Source: UBA4363 sp002393965 (lineage in GTDB: Bacteria > Bacteroidota > Bacteroidia > Bacteroidales > Paludibacteraceae). From it: 64,000 nt of DNA. A program made the position numbers and the translations under genes. Position 1 is the first letter of the stretch. Each line of letters starts with the position of its first letter. The stretch covers positions 5,926 through 69,925 of the forward strand of contig CAMNLA010000016.1 of NCBI GenBank assembly GCA_946542925.1. Direction: 5' to 3'. Below, piece by piece: positions 51,616 through 60,778 of this stretch. The notes under the pieces were generated by a model. It ran no database searches, was not told the origin of the DNA, and saw nothing but the letters and a program-made list of their open reading frames with translations.

Positions 51616-54132
51616 ATGAAAAAAATTCTATCATTAGCAGCCGCCCTTATGGCGACCTTGAGCATGATGGCGGTTGAGCCCACGTTTGAATCATACGACT
51701 GGGCATCTCAAGCCGATGCAGAAGCGGTCGCGGGTGATCACAGCGGCGTCGTTGTTTCCTATGCAGGCTTAGGAAGCATTGGTAATGTATCTGGTCACTA
51801 TTACATTCCCAACAACACAAATCTCAAAAGGTCTGATTCGCAGTGGAAATACTTCGGTGTGTCCGCATCCTCTCCTATCGACTCCATCGCAATTCTATAT
51901 TGCCCGAATGGTAGTAATATGACTAACATTGCCTGGGTTGCATGGGGCGAAGGCGTGACACCAACCGACGAGGTCATGGCATACGGTATCACGACAGGTA
52001 CCACCTCTTCTAAAAGTTGGGATAATGCCATATGGGAGACCATTGATTTATCAGACATAGATGCGTACACCATCTATACAAGCCGTAGTGTACGCGAATT
52101 CAAGAAAGATGGTTCTGATATTCCTAATTTTGGTGGCGGTCAAACCATCAATATTCTTGGTGTCCGGGTTTGGGTGCGAGAAAGCACTCCTTCGACCGAT
52201 CCAGTCGCAACGGTCAATATCTCCGGACCGACAGAGGGAATAAAAGACTTTGCCGCTTCCTTCTCCGCAACAACCGATATTAAGGCTGATGAGTACAAAT
52301 GGTTTGTAAACGACGTGGAGCAATCCGGTGCCACGGCAAAGACGTTTGAGTTCACCCCGTCGGCTGCCGGTGACTACAGCATTGTATGCAAGGCTCGTAA
52401 CGACAACAACGCTATTGGTGAATGGGTCGCTTCCTCCCCTATCGTCCTCAAGGCTCTCAGCTCTCTTTCCGGAGAACTGATCAAGGCAACACTTAGCGAT
52501 GGAACACATGCAACCGTGACCGGTCTCATTGGCGGAACGGCTGACGCGGGCTTGTCCAATAGCCGTAAGATGGATAAGGGCAAATACCTGGGCATTACAC
52601 TTGCTTCCGGTGCCTTCGCGGAAGGTGACACCGTTATCATCTCACTGTCGGTGGCCGGTCAGAATTACCCGTGCTTGTTCGCTGATAAGGCCAAAGAGAC
52701 GTTGCTCTTCCTGGCTGATGAGACCTCTTCTGACTTGGTGTACAAGATTGTCCTTCCTGCAGCTGCCAACGGACTCTCCTCGCTCTATTTCGTTCGTGAT
52801 GCTGATGATGCAACTTACAAATGGAATCCAACCTTCTCTTCTGTGTCTGTAGTTCGTCCAAAAGCTATTATCTCATCCGTGGAGTCCCTGACCGGAGTGG
52901 CTGTCAATGGCGTAGCCATCTCCTCCGGTGACTTGACAACCCTTATAAATAACGGATCTGTAACCCTCTCCACTGGAACGTATGTGGATGCGCCTGAGGT
53001 TCAGTTTACGAAACACTGCGTGTATACCTACGAAGGTGATACACAGGACGAAAAGGATGTTGCTGTCAACGTTACGGCTAGTGAACTTTTAGGAGTGTGG
53101 AATGCAGAATCGACCATTGGCGAAGTTAACTACACCGTTGTTATGTCAAAAGCCGCTTCCAGTGTTGTGACTTACATGGATGGCGAGACCATCCTTGGCA
53201 CGGAGAACGTAGCAGTTGGCGGTACTCCAACTGAGTATGCTCAATACCAGAACAAGAGCCTCTCCACCTTCGGTGGTTGGTTCACCGACGCAGAACTGAC
53301 CAGTCCGGCTGACATGACGGCTGCGATTAGCACAGCTACGATTTTCTATGCTATGTTTGAAGACAAGACGGCTGAGTCCGTCAATATCGAGAAGGCCGTT
53401 ATGGAGAACGGCAAGGGCTATGACATCATCGCTCAACTCGGAACGCTGGGCTATGCAACCAACATCACCGGCTCGCTCGACTCGCTGGCTGTGAAGGACG
53501 ATGGTATGCGCAACTACGCTTACCTCGGCCTGAAGGTTAAGCAGAGCGGAGCAATGCTGAACTTCCGCTTGAAATCTGGTAGCACGGTTAAGATCAAGTT
53601 CGGTAACGTGGCTACAACTCCAAACGTGTCTATCAACGAAGGCGCTTATGCAGCCATGGAGATTACCGACAAGGTGTACACCTATACCGCTGCTGCTGAC
53701 GAACTCATCAGCATCAAGATGATGGACGGCAATGCAGTTGTCTTCCAGCAAATCATGATCGATGAACCTCTGAATGCTCCTGAACTGTATGCAATCAACT
53801 GCGCTGAGGCGGTGAACGGTACTCTGACTGCTCCGTTTAAAATGGGTATCCCAGGCGAGACCGTTGATCTGACCGTTACACCGAATGATTCTTATGAGGT
53901 GGAAAGCGTAACGGTGAACGGCAACGTTATTGACGCTGTATCGGATGCTTACTCGTTCGTCATGCCTGCCGAAGATACCGAGGTGACCGCTACCTTTGTA
54001 GAGAGTATCGCATCCGCATTCAATGATGCAGAGATTGACGCGAAGAGACCGGTAAAACGCTTGGTAAACGGATATCTAATCATCGAGAAAGAAGGTGTCC
54101 TGTACAACGCACAGGGTACTGTTCTGAATTAA
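51616..54132 (+). CDS. Large secreted multidomain surface protein with InlB-type repeat and Bacteroidales C-terminal tail
   Basis: An 838-residue exported protein. After the signal peptide (MKKILSLAAALMATLSMMA) comes a beta-sandwich region. A PKD-like domain (ISGPTEGIKDFAASFSATTD, about 195-285) follows, then a second pair of sandwich regions. The InlB/Listeria-Bacteroides-type repeat is at about 510-585 (TYMDGETILGTENVAVGGT, FGGWFTDAEL). A Flg_new-like domain near 720-790 (VNGTLTAPFKMG then YSFVMPAEDTEVTATF) precedes the tail VKRLVNGYLIIEKEGVLYNAQG. That tail is common to many Bacteroidales surface proteins and probably directs sorting by type IX secretion (inference). Single gene, with its own terminator; likely an adhesin or glycan-binding protein. 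Confidence 0.75.
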   Translation: MKKILSLAAALMATLSMMAVEPTFESYDWASQADAEAVAGDHSGVVVSYAGLGSIGNVSGHYYIPNNTNLKRSDSQWKYFGVSASSPIDSIAILYCPNGSNMTNIAWVAWGEGVTPTDEVMAYGITTGTTSSKSWDNAIWETIDLSDIDAYTIYTSRSVREFKKDGSDIPNFGGGQTINILGVRVWVRESTPSTDPVATVNISGPTEGIKDFAASFSATTDIKADEYKWFVNDVEQSGATAKTFEFTPSAAGDYSIVCKARNDNNAIGEWVASSPIVLKALSSLSGELIKATLSDGTHATVTGLIGGTADAGLSNSRKMDKGKYLGITLASGAFAEGDTVIISLSVAGQNYPCLFADKAKETLLFLADETSSDLVYKIVLPAAANGLSSLYFVRDADDATYKWNPTFSSVSVVRPKAIISSVESLTGVAVNGVAISSGDLTTLINNGSVTLSTGTYVDAPEVQFTKHCVYTYEGDTQDEKDVAVNVTASELLGVWNAESTIGEVNYTVVMSKAASSVVTYMDGETILGTENVAVGGTPTEYAQYQNKSLSTFGGWFTDAELTSPADMTAAISTATIFYAMFEDKTAESVNIEKAVMENGKGYDIIAQLGTLGYATNITGSLDSLAVKDDGMRNYAYLGLKVKQSGAMLNFRLKSGSTVKIKFGNVATTPNVSINEGAYAAMEITDKVYTYTAAADELISIKMMDGNAVVFQQIMIDEPLNAPELYAINCAEAVNGTLTAPFKMGIPGETVDLTVTPNDSYEVESVTVNGNVIDAVSDAYSFVMPAEDTEVTATFVESIASAFNDAEIDAKRPVKRLVNGYLIIEKEGVLYNAQGTVLN

Positions 54133-54153
54133 ATTCAGTAATAAACAAAAAAG

Positions 54154-54188
54154 CAAAGCGGTTCTCCAAAGAGCCGCTTTGTTTTTTT
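54154..54188 (+). terminator. Terminator of the surface-protein gene
   Basis: A 12-bp stem (54154-54165 with 54170-54181, one G-U pair), loop CCAA, then seven T residues. Confidence 0.9.
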
Positions 54189-54320
54189 ATGGTTTCTTTG
54201 CTACCACATCGTGTTTCAATAAGCATTGACATAAGGGTAATATTTGACCTTAAGCCGAAGTTTGAGTAGGAATGGACGGAGGATAGCGACAGGATAGCTG
54301 TCAGCCGTTCATGAATAAGG

Positions 54321-55151
54321 TCAAAGGAAGAAGGATTGGATGGCTTGCTCTGTCTGGAGTGCCGTCCTGAGGGCTTGGACGTCGTGAGTGCGGATGATGT
54401 CGGCACCATTCCGTGCGGCGAAGAGTTCGGCGGCAAGGGTGGCGGCGGCACGACGACGGGCGATCGGAATGGAGAGGTCAGCATCGCAGTGCGAGATTCT
54501 TGCAAGAAACGACTTCCGAGAGACAGCGATGAGGACTGGCAGGTGGAAATGGTTCTTCAGATCCTGAATGTGCTGTAGTACATAGAGAGAGGACTCGGGA
54601 TTGGAGCCCAGAAAGTGTCCCATGCCAGGGTCGATGATGATTCGTTGTTCGTCGATACCAGCCTGTGTGAGAGACAGGATTCGTTGCTCGAAGAAGCGCA
54701 AGATACCGTCGAATACCTGGATGGGATCGGTCTGAATCTCGGTTGCAATTCCCATGCGCTGCACACTGTGCATGACGATGAGACGAGCGGAAGAGTCAGA
54801 GAGTACGGGGTAGAGTTCGGGAAATGGAAATCCCTGAATATCGTTGAGACAGTCAATGCCTTTGCGGAGACAATGACGTTGGACCGCAGGTTTGAACGTA
54901 TCAACGGAAACAGGAACGGACGGGTGTTCCCGTCTCAGGGAATCCAGAACGTCATCGAGTCGTCGTATTTCCTCTTCTTCGCTGACGGGTGAGGAGTGGA
55001 TGTTGGAGGACGCAGCTCCGAGGTCAAGCATGTCCGCTCCATCGGAGATAAGCGAAGAGGCATGGCTGACAGCCGCTTCGGTCTGCAGGAACTGTCCTCC
55101 GTCGGAGAAACTATCGGCTGTGATATTGACGATACCGAGAATCTGAGGCAT
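54321..55151 (-). CDS. folP: Dihydropteroate synthase
   Basis: Folate-pathway enzyme (276 residues) that joins p-aminobenzoate to the pterin diphosphate; the sulfonamide target. It shows GIVNITADSFSDGGQF at the N-terminus, MLDLGAASSNIHSS (the usual sequence is DIGAxSTRP; here the STRP is not conserved), VSVDTFKP, LNDIQGFP, IIIDPGMGH, and AVSRKSFLARI. Overall length and order are normal. The less conserved second loop is worth noting. It starts 33 bp after the rhlE-like gene. Confidence 0.93.
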   Translation of the reverse strand: MPQILGIVNITADSFSDGGQFLQTEAAVSHASSLISDGADMLDLGAASSNIHSSPVSEEEEIRRLDDVLDSLRREHPSVPVSVDTFKPAVQRHCLRKGIDCLNDIQGFPFPELYPVLSDSSARLIVMHSVQRMGIATEIQTDPIQVFDGILRFFEQRILSLTQAGIDEQRIIIDPGMGHFLGSNPESSLYVLQHIQDLKNHFHLPVLIAVSRKSFLARISHCDADLSIPIARRRAAATLAAELFAARNGADIIRTHDVQALRTALQTEQAIQSFFL

Positions 55152-55184
55152 GTTCTATCGAGTGAACGTTACAATAACAGAATG

Positions 55185-56495
55185 TTATTTCGAATCTGAG
55201 GATGACTTGCCACGTTTATGTCTGAAATGGCGGTGGTGTCCGTTAGGTCCTCCTTCTTTTCTATTGTCGTGCTGTCCCTGTTGCCGTTCGTTATGATGGT
55301 GGGATTTGCGACGGTCGCTTCCGTGTCGTCCGGAGGAGTTGCGTGAGCCGGGATTCCACATCGGACCTTCCATCCCATCTGGCAACGGAAGACGAGGTAC
55401 CTGCATTTCGATGAGTTCCTCGATCCGTTGCATTCGTTGCATGTCGCGGGGATTGATAAGAGTGAAGGCATCTCCTGTAGAGGCGGCACGTGCTGTTCGT
55501 CCGATGCGATGTACGTAGTCCTCGGCATCGCGGGGAGCGTCGTAGTTGACGACGAGCTCGATTCCCTTGATGTCGATGCCTCGTGACATGATATCGGTGG
55601 CTACGAGCACCCTTATTCGGTGAGCCCGGAAGTCCATCAGTACCTGTTCCCGTTGTTGTTGGTCGAGGTTGGATGAGATCCCTGCTGCCTTTATCTTGTG
55701 TCGTCGGAGATCGGTGACGATGTCGTGTACCTTGGCTTTTGCAGAAGTAAATACGATGACCATCTGAAACTCCTCGTGAGTCTCGAGGATATGACGCAGA
55801 ACGGCATCCTTTTGTGTATCGTAAACGAGGTAGAGATTCTGATTGACTCCGGCTGCCGGTTTGGCAATGCCGAGGTTGATCTCGAGCGGAGAGGACAGTA
55901 TCTTCTTAGCCAGTTGACGGATCTTGTCAGGCATGGTGGCAGAGAACATGAGTGTTTCGCGCTCCTTTGGCAGTGTGCTGACAATCTTGAGGATATCATC
56001 GAGGAAACCCATGTCCAGCATCTTGTCAGCTTCGTCAAGGATAAGATGTTTGATATGTTTGAAGTTGACATATCCTTGTGCCATGTGTGAGATCAGTCGT
56101 CCCGGGGTAGCCACAATGATGTTGCGTCCGTCTTTCAATGCGCGTTCCTGGTCGGCATAGGAAATGCCGTCTCCACCGCCATAGACGGCACAGCTTCCGA
56201 CGGAGATGTAGTAACTGAGTCCTTGAATCTGTTGGTCGATCTGGATAGCGAGTTCCCGAGTCGGAACAATGATGAGCGTATCGGTATGTTCGGATGGATG
56301 TTGAGCGAGTTTGTGCAGAATGGGAAGGACAAAGGCGGCCGTTTTACCCGTTCCTGTCTGTGCACATGCGATGAGATCGCGTCCGGCAAGGACATTCGGG
56401 ATGGCTTGTTCCTGAATAGGTGTTGCTTCGTCAAAACCCATATAGGAGAGGGCTTCGATGATATTCTCATCCAGCCCCATTTCGGTAAACTTCAT
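55185..56495 (-). CDS. DEAD-box RNA helicase, RhlE type
   Basis: ATP-dependent RNA helicase of 436 residues. All core motifs are seen: Q motif (FDEATPIQEQAIP), AQTGTGKTAAF (motif I), PTRELA, VATPGRL, DEAD, SAT, and HRIGRTARA. The C-terminal tail of about 70 residues is basic and rich in His, Arg, Ser and Asn (NSSGRHGSDRRKSHHHNERQ), typical for RNA binding by these helicases. ATG 56495 is chosen; the reading can be extended to 56522, which reaches the TATCTTTG box at 56520-56527. Confidence 0.93.
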   Translation of the reverse strand: MKFTEMGLDENIIEALSYMGFDEATPIQEQAIPNVLAGRDLIACAQTGTGKTAAFVLPILHKLAQHPSEHTDTLIIVPTRELAIQIDQQIQGLSYYISVGSCAVYGGGDGISYADQERALKDGRNIIVATPGRLISHMAQGYVNFKHIKHLILDEADKMLDMGFLDDILKIVSTLPKERETLMFSATMPDKIRQLAKKILSSPLEINLGIAKPAAGVNQNLYLVYDTQKDAVLRHILETHEEFQMVIVFTSAKAKVHDIVTDLRRHKIKAAGISSNLDQQQREQVLMDFRAHRIRVLVATDIMSRGIDIKGIELVVNYDAPRDAEDYVHRIGRTARAASTGDAFTLINPRDMQRMQRIEELIEMQVPRLPLPDGMEGPMWNPGSRNSSGRHGSDRRKSHHHNERQQGQHDNRKEGGPNGHHRHFRHKRGKSSSDSK

Positions 56496-56519
56496 GGCCA
56501 TATCGTTAATAATCGGTGT

Positions 56520-56527
56520 CAAAGATA
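56520..56527 (-). promoter_or_regulatory. Bacteroidota -7 box for the helicase-folP pair
   Basis: TATCTTTG followed by ACACC on the minus strand, 25 bp before the helicase ATG. Confidence 0.65.
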
Positions 56528-56601
56528 CGAAAAAAAGGGGAGAAGAGGGGAGGACGCAGCGATTGGCGGTCCCGTAGGTGTCCCGTGCAGGAAGAAATGA
56601 T

Positions 56602-56609
56602 TATTTTTG
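56602..56609 (+). promoter_or_regulatory. Bacteroidota -7 box for the glycosyltransferase at 56636
   Basis: TATTTTTG followed by CAAC, 27 bp before the chosen ATG; it excludes the upstream in-frame starts. Confidence 0.6.
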
Positions 56610-56635
56610 CAACTATGCAAAAGGAGCGAATAAAG

Positions 56636-57817
56636 ATGAACATCCTATTTGTGACAGACCATAAGGTAACGCTGCGGAGTGGAGGTATAGAGCGGGTAGT
56701 ACGTGCTCTTGGAGAGGCTTTCGAGTCGCGGCTGGGATGGTCGGTCTGTTACGCCTGCATTGAACCGTCGGAAGAGGGTGTTTCCTGTTTTGATTTCCTG
56801 TCTGCGAATCTGGAGGAGCGATTGGAGGATTTTCTGCGTGAAAGGAATATCCACTGTGTGATGGACGAGTTGATGGTCAGGGAGAATACGTTCGGGTTTA
56901 TCCCGTCCATACATCGAGCCTGCCGTAATGCCTCGGTGCGCCATGTTTATTCCTATCACATGATGCCGAAGTACGAAATCACAGACACGGGAGATCTGGA
57001 TTTCGTGTGTTATGCCCTATTGCATGGTCATAACATTCGTCATAACCTTCAACGTCTTCTGATGCTATCCTGGTTGCGAATTTTCGGAGAATCATTTTTT
57101 ATGGCGAAGATGCGGCGAAAATACGGTGTCGCGTATGAGCATTCGGATCTGGTTGTGCTGGAGACGGAGAGATATGTGGATGACTACCTACGGATGTGTG
57201 GAGGTACGGACCGGAACAGGATTGCTGCTGTTCCGAATCCGTTGCCCTATGGAGAACAGGATATGCTGATTATCCCGAATGATGAAAAGAAAAAACGAGT
57301 CATGATGGTGGCACGAATGGAGGAGGACCATAAACGGGTGTGGCTGGCGCTGAAGATATGGGAACGGGTGGTCCGTCAGGATGATTTGCAGGAATGGACG
57401 CTGACACTTATCGGAGAGGGAAGCGACTGGGAGCTCTTCAAGCGCAAGGCACATGCCATGCAACTGCCACGGATAGAATTCCCTGGCAATCAGGATTTAT
57501 CTTCTTATTATGCAAGCACTCCGATACTGATGATGACGTCCGCGTATGAAGGTTTGCCGATGGTATTGCTGGAGGCACAGCAGAATCGGGTAGTCCCTAT
57601 TGCGTTTGACAGTTTTGCCTCTGTACACGACGTTATAGAGCGTGGAGAGAATGGTCTTCTTGTCAGGAACAACGATGTGAAGGCTTTTGCTGCTGCCCTG
57701 GAAGAACTGATGCGTAATCCCAGGAAACGGAAGCGATTCTCCGAGAGGGGTTTTGAGACCAGTCGAAACTTCTCGATGGACAAGATTGTACGAAAGTGGC
57801 AGGATATTTTATCGTAA
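56636..57817 (+). CDS. Glycosyltransferase, GT4-like (GT-B fold)
   Basis: A 393-residue glycosyltransferase. N-terminal Rossmann domain: MNILFVTDHKVTLRSGGIERVVRAL (acceptor side with the glycine loop). C-terminal domain: KKKRVMMVARMEEDHKRVWLALKIW, LIGEGSDWELFKRKA, and the sugar-nucleotide motif TSAYEGLPMVLLEAQQ with the conserved EGxPxxxLEA glutamates. Donor and acceptor are unknown; a role in lipopolysaccharide or capsule assembly is likely from its neighbours. An in-frame ATG at 56615 is less likely because it lies at the predicted transcription start; AAGGAG sits 12 bases before the chosen ATG. Confidence 0.85.
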   Translation: MNILFVTDHKVTLRSGGIERVVRALGEAFESRLGWSVCYACIEPSEEGVSCFDFLSANLEERLEDFLRERNIHCVMDELMVRENTFGFIPSIHRACRNASVRHVYSYHMMPKYEITDTGDLDFVCYALLHGHNIRHNLQRLLMLSWLRIFGESFFMAKMRRKYGVAYEHSDLVVLETERYVDDYLRMCGGTDRNRIAAVPNPLPYGEQDMLIIPNDEKKKRVMMVARMEEDHKRVWLALKIWERVVRQDDLQEWTLTLIGEGSDWELFKRKAHAMQLPRIEFPGNQDLSSYYASTPILMMTSAYEGLPMVLLEAQQNRVVPIAFDSFASVHDVIERGENGLLVRNNDVKAFAAALEELMRNPRKRKRFSERGFETSRNFSMDKIVRKWQDILS

Positions 57818-57831
57818 AAGAAGACAAACAC

Positions 57832-57869
57832 AACGGCAAAGACGGGAAGAAATGACTATCTTTGCCGTT
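57832..57869. promoter_or_regulatory. 10-bp inverted repeat embracing the leuS promoter
   Basis: AACGGCAAAG (57832-57841) and CTTTGCCGTT (57860-57869) are exact complements 18 bp apart. The right arm covers half of the TATCTTTG box at 57857-57864. Could be an operator or an RNA hairpin at the 3' end of the glycosyltransferase transcript. Confidence 0.55.
57857..57864 (+). promoter_or_regulatory. Bacteroidota -7 box for leuS
   Basis: TATCTTTG followed by CCGTT, 89 bp before the leuS ATG. Confidence 0.65.
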
Positions 57870-57952
57870 TAAGGATTTGGTAATCCGCTCTTTTGTCTTT
57901 TTCGTTGGAGAAAGACCAGAGGGGTCGAAGCGTAAGCATATCAAACAAAAAA

Positions 57953-60748
57953 ATGGAATATAATTTTAACGAAATCGAGAAAAAGTGGCAGGAGAAATGG
58001 CGAGAGCAGAAGACCTACCACGTGGAGATAGACAAGAACAAGAAGAAATGTTATGTGCTGGACATGTTCCCGTATCCGTCGGGTGCGGGACTTCACGTAG
58101 GTCATCCGCTGGGATATATTGCTTCGGATATCTACGCAAGGTATAAGCGTCAGTGTGGCTATAACGTGTTGCACCCGATGGGGTACGATGCCTATGGTCT
58201 TCCAGCCGAGCAATATGCCATCAAGACGGGTCAGCATCCAGCTGTCACGACGAGAAACAACATAGCCCGTTACCGAGAGCAGCTTGACAAGATCGGATTC
58301 TGCTTCGACTGGGACAGGGAAGTAAAGACCTGCGAACCTGGTTACTACAAATGGACCCAGTGGGCGTTTATCCAGATGTTCAACCATTATTATGACACGA
58401 AGGAGCAGAAAGCCCAGCCGATAGCGAAACTCATTGCGCATCTGGAAACGAATGGTACGGAAGGTCTGGATGCGGCTCAGACGAAGGAACTGCACTTCAG
58501 CGCCGAGGAGTGGAAGGGCTATGATGAGGCTAAAAAGAGTGAAGTATTGATGAATTATCGTATTGCTTATAAGGCAGATACGATGGTGAATTGGTGTCCA
58601 GGACTGGGTACGGTATTGGCGAATGATGAAGTCAGTGAGGGTTTGAGCGTACGTGGTGGATTCCCAGTAGAACAGAAGAAGATGAGTCAATGGAGTCTGC
58701 GAGTATCGGCCTATGCCCAGCGACTGTTGGACGGCTTGGAGACGGTGGACTGGACAGAGTCCTTGAAGGAGTCGCAGCGCAATTGGATTGGGCGTAGTGA
58801 AGGAGCTGAGGTGCGTTTCAAGATCAAGGGTCAGGAAGAAGAAATGGTCATCTTCACTACGAGAGCAGACACATTGTTCGGTGTCACCTTCATGGTTTTG
58901 GCTCCGGAGAGTGCGTATGTGGAGAAAGTAACAACAAAGGAACAGGGAAAAGAGGTAGAGAACTACATAGACTGGGTGAAGCACCGCACGGAGCGTGAGC
59001 GCATGGCAGAGAAGAAGGTGAGCGGTGTTTTTTCTGGCTCGTATGCTGTCAATCCGATTACAGGCAAGGAAATTCCTATCTGGATTTCGGAGTATGTTCT
59101 TGCTGGTTATGGAACGGGAGCCATCATGGCCGTTCCTGCGCATGACAGCCGTGACTACGCTTTTGCCAAGAAATTCGGTTTGCCGATTATTCCTCTGATT
59201 GAGGGTGCTGACGTGAGCGAACAGAGTTTTGATGCCAAGGAGGGAATTGTGTGCAACTCAGATTTCCTGAATGGACTGACGGTAAAGGAAGCCATTGCCA
59301 AGGCGAAAGTCTATATCAAGGAAAAGGGCATTGGTCAGGTAAAAGTAAACTACCGCATCCGTGATGCCATCTTCAGTCGTCAGCGCTATTGGGGCGAGCC
59401 TTTCCCAGTGTATTACAAGCACGGTATTCCGACGATGTTGCCGGAGGATAAATTGCCATTGCAATTACCAGAAATATCGAATTACCTGCCGACGGAAACA
59501 GGAGAGCCCCCACTGGGTCATGCTACGAAATGGGCATGGGATGAGCAGAAGCGGGAGGTCGTGGAGAACAGTCGGATAGACGATGAAACGGTATTCCCTT
59601 TGGATTTGAATACGATGCCTGGCTTTGCCGGTTCGTCCGCCTACTACCTACGTTATATGGACCCTCATAACGATACGTCGTTGGTATCGAAAGAGGCAGA
59701 TGAGTATTGGAAAGCCGTAGACTTGTATCTGGGAGGAACGGAACATGCTACGGGTCACCTGATCTACAGTAAGGTGTGGAATAAGTTCCTGTACGATTTG
59801 GGTCTCGTCTGCGAGGAAGAGCCATTCAAGAAACTGATTAACCAAGGCATGATACAGGGTCGCAGCAATTTTGTGTATCGTGTAAAGGGCACGAACCGTT
59901 TCGTTTCGCTGGGCTTGAAGGATCAGTATGATACGCAGGCCATTCATGTCGATGTGAACATTGTCGAGAACGATGTTTTGGACGTTGAGGCCTTCCGTAA
60001 CTGGAGTCCGGAATATAAGGATGCTGAATTTGAATTGGAGAATGGGAAATACGTATGTGGATGGGCTGTAGAGAAGATGTCGAAATCCATGTATAATGTA
60101 GTGAATCCAGATGATATTGTAGAACGATATGGAGCGGATACGCTCCGTCTGTATGAGATGTTCCTTGGCCCTATTGAACAGTCGAAGCCATGGGATACCA
60201 AGGGTATCGACGGCGTGCACCGTTTTCTGAAGAAATTCTGGGGACTATTCTTCGAGGGGGACACCTTCAGGGTTTCAGAAGAGGAAGCCACGAAAGAAGA
60301 GTTGAAGACCCTGCATAAAACCATCAAGAAGATTGGGGAGGATATCGAACACTTCTCATTCAACACATCGGTATCGGCCTTCATGATCTGTCTGAACGAA
60401 CTGAAAGGCTGCGACAAACGTTCGGTATTGGAGCCTCTCGTCGTTTTGCTTGCACCGTTTGTTCCGCATATTGCAGAAGAACTATGGTCCAGGCTGGGGC
60501 ACACGACGAGCGTATGTGATGCGCCGTGGCCGTCCTACAAGGAAGAATATCTGAAAGAGTCGTCGGTGAGATACCCTATCTCGTTTAATGGTAAGGTGCG
60601 GTTCAATCTGGAATTGCCGGCAGATATGAGTCGTGAGGAGATAGAGAAAACGGTGTTGGCCGATTCGCAGACTCAGAAACAGACGGAAGGAAAGACCATC
60701 CGTAAAATCATTGTTGTGCCAGGTCGTATTGTAAATATTGTCTGCTAA
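57953..60748 (+). CDS. leuS: Leucine--tRNA ligase
   Basis: Class I aminoacyl-tRNA synthetase (931 residues). HIGH motif PYPSGAGLHVGHPLGY near residue 40, KMSKS motif KMSKSMYN (about residue 708), and editing-domain signature FTTRADTLFGVTFMVLAPE. The large CP1 editing insertion is followed by the anticodon-binding and C-terminal domains. The ATG at 57953 gives the standard MEYNFNEIEKKWQ start; the upstream frame to 57893 is untranslated leader. It stands among glycosyltransferase genes. Confidence 0.97.
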   Translation: MEYNFNEIEKKWQEKWREQKTYHVEIDKNKKKCYVLDMFPYPSGAGLHVGHPLGYIASDIYARYKRQCGYNVLHPMGYDAYGLPAEQYAIKTGQHPAVTTRNNIARYREQLDKIGFCFDWDREVKTCEPGYYKWTQWAFIQMFNHYYDTKEQKAQPIAKLIAHLETNGTEGLDAAQTKELHFSAEEWKGYDEAKKSEVLMNYRIAYKADTMVNWCPGLGTVLANDEVSEGLSVRGGFPVEQKKMSQWSLRVSAYAQRLLDGLETVDWTESLKESQRNWIGRSEGAEVRFKIKGQEEEMVIFTTRADTLFGVTFMVLAPESAYVEKVTTKEQGKEVENYIDWVKHRTERERMAEKKVSGVFSGSYAVNPITGKEIPIWISEYVLAGYGTGAIMAVPAHDSRDYAFAKKFGLPIIPLIEGADVSEQSFDAKEGIVCNSDFLNGLTVKEAIAKAKVYIKEKGIGQVKVNYRIRDAIFSRQRYWGEPFPVYYKHGIPTMLPEDKLPLQLPEISNYLPTETGEPPLGHATKWAWDEQKREVVENSRIDDETVFPLDLNTMPGFAGSSAYYLRYMDPHNDTSLVSKEADEYWKAVDLYLGGTEHATGHLIYSKVWNKFLYDLGLVCEEEPFKKLINQGMIQGRSNFVYRVKGTNRFVSLGLKDQYDTQAIHVDVNIVENDVLDVEAFRNWSPEYKDAEFELENGKYVCGWAVEKMSKSMYNVVNPDDIVERYGADTLRLYEMFLGPIEQSKPWDTKGIDGVHRFLKKFWGLFFEGDTFRVSEEEATKEELKTLHKTIKKIGEDIEHFSFNTSVSAFMICLNELKGCDKRSVLEPLVVLLAPFVPHIAEELWSRLGHTTSVCDAPWPSYKEEYLKESSVRYPISFNGKVRFNLELPADMSREEIEKTVLADSQTQKQTEGKTIRKIIVVPGRIVNIVC

Positions 60749-60778
60749 GAAAAGAGTCGGAAGGAGAGAGTCTGCCGC

